From Holothuria scabra (lineage: Eukaryota > Echinodermata > Holothuroidea > Aspidochirotida > Holothuriidae): a DNA stretch of 64,000 nt. Positions 46,045-57,291 of the stretch are shown here, one piece after another. The notes beneath the pieces were generated by a model that worked only from the letters and a program-made list of their open reading frames with translations, was not told where the DNA came from and searched no databases. The position numbers and the translations under genes are program-made. The stretch is from contig CM074185.1 of the NCBI GenBank assembly GCA_037179385.1, positions 52,517,000-52,580,999 on the forward strand, written 5' to 3'. Position 1 is the stretch's first letter. Each line of letters starts with the position of its first letter.

Positions 46045-46378
46045 CGTAAAAAGAAGCTGTTATGTCATAATAACTTTTTACAATGAAGCATAGAGTGCTT
46101 ACCTTACTGATCTGTAAAACACTTAGATTTTGTACGTATTTAAATAACCCGCGCACTCTTAAGCTATTTTGCGCGTTCTAGTTCTGCAGATAATACTTTC
46201 TTCTGTGGACGTCATAATGGGCGCTTAACCTCTATGACGTGTCTATAACACGCGCGTCTCATTTTGTTATTTTATAACCGTTATGCTTCGCATTTGTAGA
46301 CTGAGGAGTGTAGGCTACAAACGTATGCCTATACGAAACAAGCTTGTATCTTGAAATGCAATAGTGTTTACTTTCTTA

Positions 46379-46576
<198 letters not shown>

Positions 46577-46586
46577 ATTAGAATCG

Positions 46587-46628
46587 GGGTTAGGGTTAGA
46601 TTAGGGATAAGGTTTAGGGTTACGGTTA
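46587..46628 (+). repeat. degenerate interstitial telomere-like repeat
   Basis: GGGGTTAGGGTTAGATTAGG followed by GATAAGGTTTAGGGTTACGG gives about six to seven imperfect TTAGGG units. It is too short and degenerate to be a terminus. Confidence 0.6.
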
Positions 46629-47094
46629 AATTAGTGCTCCTAACATTCTGCGACATATATTGACCTTCCTTCTGAATCGTTTGCGTTATGAATTGAATCT
46701 TTCCACCAGATTGAGACTAAGCGTGATAAGCTGATGTTTCCTCGTAGGAGAGTGAGATTAAATCAAAACGCAGCATGACTCTCATACTGAATGTGTGAGT
46801 TTACAGCCTGATACAACCCTTCACAGCAAGTTGAACTGACCATGCTATTGAGGTAAACATAACTCCATTGAGCGATATTGATAAAAAAAAAAAAAACAGT
46901 TAACTTCTTAAATTAAATTGAAACATGTGAAGGGTTTTCAAAAGTATTTTCACACAAAATTTTAAGACACGTTTTTGCAGGAGAGGCTGTGCCTACGTCC
47001 CCAGTGTACTTGACTCCTCTACTTATCGTGATGTTAAAGCCTTAAATGCCCTGTCAGTGGCACAGCTGGGGATTTGGGAACGGGAAATGTCGAA
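46629..47094. other. non-coding, no gene recognised
   Basis: Poly-A run near 46887-46899. No coding signal. Confidence 0.5.
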
Positions 47095-47376
47095 AATAGC
47101 CTGCAGAGGCGCTTTGACATCCCGATCCTCATGGCGATCCTCATTGTGGGTGGTTTGAGCATCAGACTTGCAGCCGGGAGGTCTGGGGCTCCAGTCTGGG
47201 ACGAGCAACACCGAAGACTTAAAAATGGAACATTCTGCTTGGTGCTCAGCCTAAGTAGTGGCTTGGTGCTCAGCCTAAGCAGTGGAGTAGGAAAACAAGC
47301 CGGTGAGCCACGACTGGAAAAGGGGCCGTGGTCAACCCGGCACGACGTAAAACAATTGGTTAGAAACTGAGCGGAT
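47095..47376 (+). mobile_element. tRNA-derived SINE, longest copy
   Basis: The tRNA-like head spans about 47130-47212: GTTTGAGCATCAGACTTGCA for the D/anticodon region and GGCTCCAGTCT as a weakened B box. The body has AAAAATGGAACATTCTGC, a 24-bp internal duplication (GCTTGGTGCTCAGCCTAAG twice, 47239 and 47262), AGTAGGAAAACAAGC and the end AACAATTGGTTAGAAACTGA. It is the best reference copy in the window for the fragments at 2.5, 3.6, 15.2 and 16.0 kb. Confidence 0.75.
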
Positions 47377-47756
47377 CCAAGCTTTTCATTTAACTTTCCT
47401 CCGGCATCATGGTAGAAAATTACTTTCCCATCCCTCTCCAGGAAGTGCGTATGGATCTATGAGAACATATTTAAATTTTCTAACTTTTTTCACAGACTAA
47501 ATTAAGAGGTGGCCGTTATATAGCCTTTCATGTTTTTGTAAAGTTTAGATTTCCCAGACGAACCATTTTTGTTTTAAAACACCTAAAGCCAAAGGTAAGA
47601 AATGTTACAGCGGGAAATTTTAGAACTAAATCACTGCTATATGAACATGATTGGTATCTGGGTATAAAGATATGTACACTGGAAACCCACCAATTTACAT
47701 AATCTACAAAATAGGAACTTTGAAAAACAGCCAATACGGCTATACAGCTTAATTAA

Positions 47757-47945
47757 AAGGCAAGAGCAGTCACCCCAACTGGAAGCAGTGAGTATACTGA
47801 ACTGGTTCGTGATTGGCTCTTTAGAGGCATGTGACAACAGTTTTTCCTTTCAAATGGGAAATTTGCTGGAAGAAACTGTTTGGTTTACCTTGAATTTGCA
47901 ACAATGAAGCAATGAAACATGATGAAAGATACTTTGAAGATTTTG
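47757..47945 (+). mobile_element. TTAA MITE, family 3, copy 2
   Basis: AAGGCAAGAGCAGTCACCCC follows TTAA (47753-47756). It continues with GTGATTGGCTCTTTAGAGG, CATGTGACAACAG and TTGGTTTACCTT, matching the reverse complement of 25149-25401. The far end is eroded. Confidence 0.7.
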
Positions 47946-49189
47946 GTAGGGTTGGAACTTGCCTGTTGGATGTGTGGTTCTTGCTTAGACGGGGGCTTGC
48001 TAAGAGGGGGAAGCATCCAATGCACCACGTAAAATTTGCCAAAATTTGCCTTCTAGCTCATATTTACATTCATATTGTAGGCCTATTGTCTTAAAACTTT
48101 TGCAGAGCAATAGCAATTTTAAAAGTACACACTATCATGTTTTCAGATGAAATGGCAGTAGGCCTATGTTGATATCAGCGGTCTAAGCTTTGGCGGCGCC
48201 AGAATGTCAAAATTGGGGAGGGGTAAGGGTGACGCCAGCGGGCGTGTCTGGGGCCATGACCCGCATTTGGGAAGGATGTCCCCCAGTCGGGAGACGGTCC
48301 AATTTGGTCGGGGAGCTCTCATCTATAAACTAAAAAATGTAAGCCCAATAAACTTCAGCCCCCCACCCCCCCCCCCCCAACACGATCATTTTGATTTTCC
48401 TTACAAGAAGACCATATTCTTCAAGGAAACTCTCACAGTTCCCAATTTTTCAAATTTTTCTCAATATAAGCTCCCATTTTCACCGTACGACAAAACATGA
48501 AACCAACTTGAGTTTCATTTTGGGAAGATTGATTTTTAATGCTAAAGATGCCAATTCTTCCATTCTCCTTTGAAAATAAAAACACTTTTTAATTTTCTGC
48601 CACGACATTCCTTCAATATACTTAGGCGTACGAAACGGGGACAGATTGCCCCCAGATTTCGACAAAGTTTGCCCGAAAAACGCTACATGCAAAGCTGTAA
48701 GTATAAAAAGATTACAAAAATTTGTAACACATTCAGACCGTTTGTGGATTTTTTTTCGTCAGTCCTACTTGTAGTCTTGCAAAAATTTTGTCCAAAATAG
48801 AAAAATACTCGGGCGAAGTTTGAAAAGGACACTGAGATTCCACCGACGAAGGAGGCTGCTCGGGTACGATACGTCTGCGATTCCCGACAGGTGACATATT
48901 TTCAAAGACGTTGGAAGTAAATCATTCGTAGTCGGGAGTTGACATAGAAAATTTCTTCACTTCAGTAGACCTTGCAATTCAATACAACAAAGAGTGGGGA
49001 CAGAGTCGAAAACATTAGCATGTTTTTGATTCATTTGTATAATTTCCCCGAAAAGAGAGACATTTCATTTTATGGTAGGTGGTCTGATAACTTAACAAGT
49101 TGTTTGGTTTTACTTTTGAAGTGAAACCTTTATTGCAAAGGAAAACTCAAAATAACGACTGCTTCATATTTAGTTACAAGTCTGAGAGA
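47946..49189. other. non-coding, no gene recognised
   Basis: C-tract at 48362-48379. A GC-richer patch at 48190-48310 may be a transposon edge (GGCGGCGCC), but no partner end is found. Confidence 0.45.
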
Positions 49190-49290
49190 TGCCTTTCCCG
49201 GCCATTTCCGTGGTTCGACTTTTGAAAAATTTTCTGTACGCTCGACGCCAATGATTGTGGCGCTTCACTTATATAGTGTTTTGGTCAATC
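49190..49290. mobile_element. remnant related to the CATGGGCGTC hAT-like family
   Basis: CCCGGCCATTTCCG, AAATTTTCTGTACGCTCG and GGCGCTTCACTTATATAGTG align with the subterminal right part of the element at 5036-5802 (CTTGTACGCTCCGCGCCAA, GGCGCTCCGCTTAGATAGTG). The TIRs are gone. Confidence 0.55.
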
Positions 49291-49751
49291 AGATAACTTA
49301 ACAGAAAAACGCATGCTTACAATCATTCTTCGTTTAGGGATATATTAGGAATTGTAATTCATTGATAGCTTTCTAACGAGAGTAGTGTATTTGAACTGGT
49401 AATTTTCTACACGTTAAAAGTTTTCGGGCTTATTTCCAGTTTCGTCTGAGAGCCTTAGTACGTAAGCATACAATAAAGTTCACAACCGCAAACGATTTTG
49501 TAGCTGCCATCCATGTAGCCGTCTTGATTTTCTTTATATGAAGGGTAGGTTCCTTAATGAGCACCCACATTTTTAATGGTACTCGCAAAAAGGCCAATTT
49601 CTTTCTAAAAGTTCAAATTTCCTTCAAAACAAGCTCCAATTTTTTTAAATATTTGTTTAAATGAAAGCCGAAAATTTCAGCCTGCTAACACATGCCTCAA
49701 ATTTCGCAAGTGACGTTCCACCGGGAATATTAACTCATATGTCGGGACTTT

Positions 49752-49785
49752 GACACTCTGGCCCCTCGTTAGGGGCCAGAGTGTC
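49752..49785. repeat. perfect 15-bp hairpin
   Basis: GACACTCTGGCCCCT (49752-49766), loop CGTT, then the exact reverse complement (49771-49785). No T-run follows that would suggest a terminator, and none is expected in a eukaryote. Confidence 0.95.
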
Positions 49786-50967
49786 TTTTCAGCCAAAATA
49801 TTTTAATCCACAGCTACAATATTCGACATAACAAACGCCTTCATCTTCCAGACAACCGGAGGCAGTTCTCTAGGACCGGTTTATGTTTTATGTCATCAAC
49901 ATTTGGAGTTTCTTATCCGACAGTCTCTGTAAGCGCTCTGCCATCCTCGTTTAGATATAACTTAAGCAGAGTTCTTGTCAGTCAATACTACCTGATGATA
50001 CTACTTGCTCGTTCTTAACTCTAATTGTAGCAACAATATAGCCATCAACATTTCATCTTTCTCTTTGATACTAAGCCTATTATTAAAGGGTTGCTAACTG
50101 TGTGGGTTCAAGGTAATCTAATGTATGGGAAGGGTAGGGTGGGGAGGAGGTAGGGTATGTGGGACAAGGGAGAGGTAGGTTGGGTGTCAGCTAGGGAGGG
50201 GTCGAGGCCTGTGTGAAATCCATCGTCACTCGATCACGTACCGGTGAGGTGTTTTTTTTTTTTTCGTTTTGATATCAATTGTCCTCATGTCCATTTCTTT
50301 TGCATTATTTGAGTTGTTTCTTTTTCTCCCTCTTTTCCGCTTGTGTAAAAACAAATAAATGAAATGATGAATGAAATAAACAGTGCAATATACCGTCGTC
50401 TTAACTCGGGTCTTTTACCCGGCGAACAATGACCGGGGAAGACGGACCAGCAAAGGCAAATTGGAGTTGCAGGAAGGATAGCGAGGCATAATTTTCCCGG
50501 AAGATTTTGCATTTTGCAAAAAATGGTTGGCATATCATCAGCAATATAAGCCCTTGCAGGCCAAAGACCTTGTCGTCATGCACCGGAATCAGTCAGTTGA
50601 CTGTGATCTCTGTCTTCCGTAGTGGAAGTAAAAATCGCTTTTCACCTCTTTTAGTCGCAGCTTGACTTGACCCGTTTAAATACTGTGCCATGACGACGGG
50701 CGCTAGAAGCCGAGTTCTATATACGGCCCTATGAGAAAAGGATGTTTGCCTAACTCTTTTTGTTATAACGCAGCTCTTAAAAAAACCTCTTTAAAAAAAC
50801 TATGACATTGCCAGCTACATCACCACCGCGTTACTCAGGTACATAACCTATTTATCATTTCACGCAACCTCCTGCACCCGTAAGGCAAGGTAAATCCAAT
50901 CAGGGAGCCGCTAGCAACTCCCTGATCCAGTCCACGGTAATTTTGTTTAGGATGCGAAAGTTTTGAA
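49786..50967. other. non-coding, no gene recognised
   Basis: Contains a G-rich stretch at 50130-50210 (repeated GGGAGGGGTAGG-like words) and a T12 run near 50252. No coding similarity is recognised. Confidence 0.45.
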
Positions 50968-52132
50968 AGAAGGGTTTAAGGTCACAGCAGGATTCGGTAT
51001 GATAGAAGGGTACTTATTCTAAGCATTTTGGTGAATTTTGCAATGAAATCAGATGTGTGGTTCTCAAGATGTAAGCACATTAAGTTTACCCATTTTCTAC
51101 AAAAAGTGAGCTTGAAGCAAGTTCATATGACATATCCCCGCATTCTGAGTGCAAAGTCTGTTGTTTTTCTTTAAACTTTAAAGTTGATTTTCTCCTCACC
51201 AATTCCATATAATGAAAATGTGATTGTATATATGGCATGAGAACGTACAGTGTACCTGTAGTCAAAAAATTCAAAAAAAAAAAATGTTTAAGAGCATGAA
51301 AAATGAATTCTAACAGTCCAACTCCCATCTCTCATAGAACATCCAGGAGCTGAGATATAAAATACTGAACTTTATTCACTTAAAACAAATTGGTCCTTTG
51401 CGCAATAATTGTGACTTTCTTGATGAATAACTCATATTATCTGCTTTGTTTCCATTTAAAATTTAAAATGTTTTTACGACCTTGAACACTTCCTGTTTGC
51501 TTGCATAGCATGTTGTGCAGAGAGGGCTTAATCATATGAGTAACGTCAGCCCGTAATCCGAGTAAAAGTAATAGGCCTATCACATCGCAGTAATTACATC
51601 ACCTCATAAGAGTAAGATTGATATCACACCTTGGTAAAGTGTGCAGAAACATTCGGAAAAACAAACAAAAAAACGACTGTTATTTGAGTAGTACAACAAT
51701 GAGATCAGAAATTATTGGGTAATATATCGTCTTAATTTGAGAGAATAAACTTCAACATTTTAAAGCTCAGCTAGGGGATGATGGGTATTGGACTGTTAGA
51801 ATTCATTTTTCACGCTCTTTAATGTATATTTTTGATTTTTTTGACTTGGGGTACCCTTTAATAAACTTTGCATACCCTACACGGAGGTCCTATTCCTATT
51901 AACAACACAACAGTCTGATAAAACAAAGTGAAAGCATTCCTTGCCAATGTGAGGGAGTGATATAAGCTCTGCTGCCCTCAATTTCACGTTGGAGCAAATA
52001 CATAATTAAGCGAACTGTTTTTTGGAACAAATTGAAATAACAGCCCCTGCTTAATTCAACACACTGTGTAGATTTGGGTTCCTCTTTAATCGCACATGAA
52101 AATTTAATTTTTGCTTAAAGGACCACTACTGC
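50968..52132. mobile_element. TTAA MITE, family 2, copy D, split by a nested MITE
   Basis: GAAGGGTTTAAGGTCACAGC starts the left half. CAACACAACAGTCTGATAAA, GGGAGTGATATAAGCTCTGC and a GCTTAAAGGACC end belong to the right half. It is the same family as 30056-30605, interrupted at about 51247-51857 by a different element. Its right half is more diverged than in the other copies. Confidence 0.8.
51250..51857. mobile_element. long-TIR MITE nested inside MITE family 2
   Basis: The ends are inverted repeats of about 75-80 bp. The left reads GTACCTGTAGTCAAAAAATT, then GCATGAAAAATGAATTCTAA, then CAGTCCAACTCCCATC. The right, reversed, reads GTACCCCAAGTCAAAAAAAT, then GCGTGAAAAATGAATTCTAA, then CAGTCCAATACCCATC. 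The roughly 450-bp interior has no coding capacity. Confidence 0.85.
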
Positions 52133-52197
52133 GGTCTAGCACCTTTAATCTTTAAATTTTCTTCCTTACCTCTCCCATGGATGGTTGCACACTGAAG

Positions 52198-52345
52198 TCT
52201 GACTTGATTTTCTCAACTTCACTGAAAATAAGGATTTGAAATTCACGTAGACAATAAATAAAGACGATTAAAGGCTGATGGACCCCACTAATGACTGCCT
52301 ACAGTCATTAAAGAGCGCTAATCGGATTCTTCTATACTCAACACC
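52198..52345 (-). repeat. dispersed repeat, copy 2 (inverted relative to 3405)
   Basis: GAAATTCACGTAGACAATAA, then GGCTGATGGACCCCACTAAT. See copy 1 at 3405-3535. Confidence 0.6.
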
Positions 52346-53423
52346 ACTTGAACAATAAAAGTGAAGATTGAAATACTACCCAAAAACGTTCCTCTAATTA
52401 TACTCAAGATGGCACCACTGGCTTAAGCAACTTATACCCGGAATGATTATGGTCACCTAAACAAAATTCGTCATCTACTAGAACAGCAGGATCCGTTGGG
52501 CCCTGTGTCTGTCACCTACAACTTAATCCTCCATACTATAGGTAAAGGATTGGGTAGATCTATATAGTCCTAAAATCTGGCACCTATAGTGGCAGGATAT
52601 ATGGAAACGAAGGTGTCATACTGACCAGTCAAACACACTATCAATGATGGTCCTTTGAAGAACCTCGCAATCCTCAAATGAATCAATTTCCTTATAAAGT
52701 TTTGTATCATCCACAATGGCAGTTCCACAGCGAGGATTGTTGTTTCGGAGGAGCATCTGATATATTGATTGGCATCTTGACCGGGGTTGAGAGGTAGGCC
52801 TAGGCCTATAGGGGAGAGGTAAAAATGGATCCTACTCTGATATTTAGGGGCACGCCCCCACCCGGCCCATAGCTACAGCCTTGGTTTCATCAGCAAAAAT
52901 CTTGGCCTTGCACCCAGTATGCACACAAAATTCCTCACCTGCCCGACGCCTTTTCCAGGACAATTGCAATCAGTGAGTGTGGAAGAAAATTCAGAAAAAT
53001 TAGCTTGCATCTCTGTAGGCAATTGAAATTTAAAGGTCAATTCATATTATTTATTGTACGCATATATTGGACGTATAATGATCTTTTATCTTAACACTTT
53101 CCTGGCGTTGATCCTTCCCCTCCCGTTCCCGTTCCCGCACCGTTCCCCATTAGCCCCCTTCTCTTTACAGTCTTCTCTTGGTGATCATAAAATTGTAGGA
53201 TGAATTTGGACTAGCACCACGTACACGCCTCTATTGGGGGCGTGATACTTTTCCACTGCTTAATTAAAGTTTATTTCTAAGATTCTTCATAATAAGACTG
53301 TGAAACAGTGAATCAAGCGGATGCTACGCAGGTAAATTTTAGAGACCGCTCACCCTCTCCGCAGCAAAAATCGTGTATCAAGTCAGTGCGTACTAAATCA
53401 GTCTGCCCTGTGCAGACTTGTGT
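52346..53423. other. non-coding, no gene recognised
   Basis: Short GC-rich patch at 52840-52870 (GGGGCACGCCCCCACC). No exon signal that I can support. Confidence 0.45.
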
Positions 53424-53495
53424 GTCTAGCATAGAGCAGGATAATAGGAACTAGAGGGCGGACTCCCCAAAACAGCTGTGATTGTATGGACACTC
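53424..53495 (-). repeat. dispersed repeat CTCTAGTTCCTAT-ATCCTGC, copy 1
   Basis: The reverse complement shares CAATCACAG, GGGAGTCCG, CTCTAGTTCCTAT and ATCCTGCTCTATG with 57049-57136. Nature unknown. Confidence 0.6.
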
Positions 53496-54155
53496 AGTAC
53501 CCATATTCTATCTGGGCAACGGACGGATCGCTTACATAGAGATTCATACAAATCACATGCACATTAACGTCCAAAAATTTGATTTCTAAAATCATCTACT
53601 TCTATCAGAAAAAGAGAAGGATGTATTATCTCTCATAAATTGTAAGTTTCTTGTGATGGTTTTGTATTTTATCCTTGTTTAAGTTAAAAAAGACGCATTT
53701 TCCTTCACAAAGTGCGGACACGTTCCTGTAACACAGTTAGTATGCAATAGGCCTATATACGTAGTATACGGTATATATTACGCCTAACGTTACTGAATAG
53801 TTTCTGCATCTAAATAATCCACTCTCCTTCTGTAATCTTTGTGCATGGAGCCTTTTCACGATGCAATGAGATGTTATATAAACACGAGGTCTTTTTACAC
53901 TGGTGGGGCAAGGAATTTAGGTCAGATGGGGCAAAAATGGCCTACAGTGCTTGTTATTATTTAGCAGGCTGTAAAACATGCACTGCTAGGGACTAGGGTG
54001 AGGGTTGCAGTACTAATTTTAACCATACTTTGCCACTTTCTTTAAAACTCTTAACAGGGGGTAGGGTGTCTTGAGTCCCCAAGTATGTTTGAGACAAATT
54101 TTTGGAGCCAAATTTGTAACTGACAAAGGTCCGATGCCTCAAATTTATGTATAAT

Positions 54156-54385
54156 GGTAGGTTCAAACTTCGAACAGGTTCTAAATTCGAACACCTAATG
54201 AAAATCATTCATGTAACAGTCATAAGATGGTATTTTCTTCAATTACTTGAAACACCATGAAGAAATAGTTATTGCTCCATATGGTATGGTAAAAATTGAC
54301 AATTATTTTGCATCGATCAGTGAATAAGTATTACATTTTAATGAGGTGTTCGAATTAAGAACCTGTTCGAACTTAGAACCAACCA
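54156..54385. mobile_element. TIR MITE with GTTCGAACAGGTTC repeats
   Basis: The left end has TTCGAACAGGTTCTAAATTC then GAACACCT. The right end, reversed, has TTCGAACAGGTTCTTAATTC then GAACACCT. The arms are about 40 bp and internally repetitive (TTCGAAC and TTCGAACACC). The interior is about 150 bp. Confidence 0.75.
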
Positions 54386-54831
54386 CTACACATGTGTAAC
54401 GTTAGGCTATATATGGGCCTATGCCTACTGGGGGCAAATCAAGCTTGATTCTGTAATGCTGGAAAGGTACATTATTTGGGGAAATTGTGAGATATGTTAG
54501 TGTTTCATTCCTTGATGCAGTTTAACTTACTTTTACCAAAAAGAAGAAGAAGAAAAAAAAAGAATACCTGATGCCAGTCTTGAGTTGTAGGCTACTATAT
54601 GTACTATGCTATGGGTTGCATTTGGTTTTAATACATCATGGTAAATGATAACAATCTTCATCCCAAACAGAAAATGATGGTTTCATTTTTTTCTCACTTG
54701 CAGGGAGAAACCCAAGGGATGTCAGATTCATAGTGCTGCTGGCCATGAACTGTTTTCTGTACTTTACCCTGGATGTGGTCATGTCTGAAGGCAGCTGCCA
54801 CACAAGCAGATAATGAAGTGAACAAAAACAT
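54386..54831. other. non-coding, no gene recognised
   Basis: A GAA/AAG microsatellite near 54540-54562; otherwise nothing recognised. Confidence 0.5.
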
Positions 54832-54835
54832 TTAA

Positions 54836-55122
54836 AAAGCTTGATTCTCTCACCCCAAACTATAATTTTTGTAGTTAGTCCACATCCACAGAAATTCCCA
54901 ACTGGCTCTACTCTTTGACTGAAAGCAAGTTCCAAAAGTGCAGAGTGCAGAACTCATACACACTGTACTGGGAATGTTTGATTACACACTGGGAGCAAGT
55001 ATGATCACCCTGAAGTAACAGACTGAGATTGTGTCTGGATGAGGATGAATTTTAGGCAGAGGAGGGATCGAGGGGCTTAATGAAAAAGGTTAAGAGAATT
55101 GGAACTGCTTGAATGTCATCTT
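54836..55122 (+). mobile_element. TTAA MITE, family 1, copy 6
   Basis: TTAA at 54832-54835 and 55123-55126. Contains TTCTCTCACCCCAAACTATA, CTCTTTGACTGAAAGCAAGT and GAGATTGTGTCTGGATGAGG. The right end is eroded (GGAACTGCTTGAATG). Confidence 0.7.
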
Positions 55123-55126
55123 TTAA

Positions 55127-56580
55127 GTCCAGGTTCATTTAACCTACAAACTGTCACCTTGAATATTTTGAAAGAAAATGTTAATTCTGGAGCACCATAT
55201 CTTGCAATTACTGGAGTTTAGACAGTTGAGGGAGACATTCAACAAGCCAAAGCAAAATTATGGGAAGCAATAATGCCAGCTGCTGGTGAAAGACTGCATT
55301 CTTTATTATACTTGACAACAGTTTTAAGGACTTCCAAGTGCCCAGAGAAATTAGAGAAGTTCTGTAACATGTGACTGTGATTGGACTAAAATGGTTGTTA
55401 GAACAGAACCTATTTAACATTGTTTGAAGAAGTAGATCAGACAGATGTATACATGTAGGCCTATTCATGTTTTGCTTTTTACTCTTCATGCATACCAGTA
55501 TACCATAAGTGCTTCTAGTTTCTGCCAGTGTTGTAACAAATCACAACTCATGTCACTTCCTCTCAAAATGATAGTGACCGATAGAATTCAGGAGTTATTT
55601 CCGCGTTGAAATAGTACTGTGACTTGAGTCAATGACTCGAGTAGAGCCACTTTAAAGTTTGAAAACTGGTGACTTGAGTCACTTGATTTACTGTAGTGAC
55701 TCGATTACAACACTGGTTTCTGGATCGATGTCACTGTTGCCATTATGACAAGCTGAGAAGTATTTTATACAAGAGGCACATATAGTAGGATTTAGTTTGC
55801 TTTAGTTAGGCTGTAGTTTGCATATCATGGTACCACATTGCAGCCTACACCTTGGAATGTACAGTGGGAAATTGTGGAGTGACATTTCAAAAAAATTCAA
55901 AGGTGCACTGTGGCTATTGCCAGTCTTTCCTTTCCCAGATTTTGCACTTCTTTTCAAATGATTAGAAAGAAATTGCACCTGTAGTCCTACTACATCATTA
56001 TTCCTTATAGCTGTAAATTAAAACATCTGTGTGTGAAAAAGGAAGAAAAAGGATACAAAAATAAAACAATGTAGTGAAGATAGAATGTCAGTTCATGCCT
56101 TCTCTTTTCAGTTTGGCATCTAGTTAGAGTATTTTATTAGCTGCCCCTAATTCACAAGGCTGAGTGAGTCACTTTCATGCGAACCGGCTTTTAGTCAGCC
56201 GTAGAATAAGGGAGTAATGTTAAATAACTTTTTTTACCCCCTGTAAATCAAGCTGACTGATTCAATTGGAAAAAATATTCTGGTTCATTTTTTCAGTCAA
56301 CCACTTACAACATATGACTAACAGCTGACCAGCTACTGAAATAAAATCAGTCACGTCATGCCACTTGTGCTGCCCAGTCAATACTACTTTCTAGGCATAG
56401 TTTTTAATTTGAGAATGAAAACGAAAAAAAATGATAAAACCCCTCCCCACCCAGTGACCCAGCTATTCAGTTTAGTAGAATGATATGCCCTCCATTTTTC
56501 AATCTCCACAGAAAATATGTAAAATCAAACATGAGAAAAATGTTGGAATGTTAGGATAGCTGCCTACATTTGCGACTTCA
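55127..56580. other. non-coding; cluster of TGACTYGAGTCA words
   Basis: Between 55618 and 55695, TGACTTGAGTCA occurs twice along with TGACTCGAGTAG and GTGACTCGATTA. These resemble palindromic bZIP (AP-1-like) sites with a 2-base insert. No gene is recognised nearby. Confidence 0.4.
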
Positions 56581-56584
56581 TTTG

Positions 56585-56780
56585 GGGACGAGTTGTCTCC
56601 TCTGTTCGAAGCTTCATTAGGTGCCGAGCTGTCTGAGTAGCCAGCTTCATTAACACGCCGAATTGTCTGTATATGAAGGGCTATATGCTTTTAGCAGGTG
56701 CCGAGTTGTCCGACTTTACAAAAGCACTTGGAACTGTGAGGCCGTTTTGTCTTACAAGGGCGAGTTGTCCTTGCCTGCAT
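56585..56780 (+). repeat. degenerate short-word repeat GCCGAGTTGTC
   Basis: Five variants: GACGAGTTGTCTCC, GCCGAGCTGTCTG, GCCGAATTGTCTG, GCCGAGTTGTCCG and GGCGAGTTGTCCTT, each preceded by a short stretch often containing GCTTCATTA or GGTGCC. Spacing is 30-60 bp. CpG content is higher than in the surroundings. Confidence 0.6.
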
Positions 56781-57048
56781 GAGTGCGTTTCTCGAACGTT
56801 ACTCCTTTTATCGCTGAAAAGCAAATTCAGCCCCTTGCCGACCATTTCTGTTGACGTGAAAAGTTAGAAAATATCTTTACGCGTCAAAACGAACAGCTTA
56901 TGTCACTTTTTAGGATGAAATACACATTTTACAAGGACAAATAAGTCGCAGGAATTGGCCGAATCGATTTCTGCCATACAGTTTGTACACACATGATCGC
57001 TCCCCGCGTGACTTTTGCCCAAGTCATGCCCAGAGTGAACGTGGATGC

Positions 57049-57136
57049 CGTGTCTCCATGCAATCACAGACGATTTACGTACGCGCCATTGGGAGTCCGT
57101 ACTCTAGTTCCTATATCCTGCTCTATGGTGTCTAGT
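57049..57136 (+). repeat. dispersed repeat CTCTAGTTCCTAT-ATCCTGC, copy 2
   Basis: See 53424-53495; here it is in opposite orientation and lies about 130 bp upstream of an ATG followed by a strong splice donor (57269-57291). Confidence 0.6.
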
Positions 57137-57291
57137 CTGTTGACTTGACCATATCGAGCCGGATGTAGAATTCAGCATATACTGTACTAATGGAAGTTAA
57201 CTGTGGCTGAGGAGAAACACCCCCAAATCGGAATAAAGTGATTCATACTTCTTTAGCAACCCAGAATAATGGGTTGTCGTCTGGAGTAAGT

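Noticed and set aside
49752..49785. Intrinsic (Rho-independent) terminator
   Set aside because: The hairpin is perfect but no T-run follows, and the context is a eukaryotic genome.
55208..55489. 93-codon minus-strand ORF
   Set aside because: No family signature and no splice context; it is compatible with chance in AT-rich DNA.
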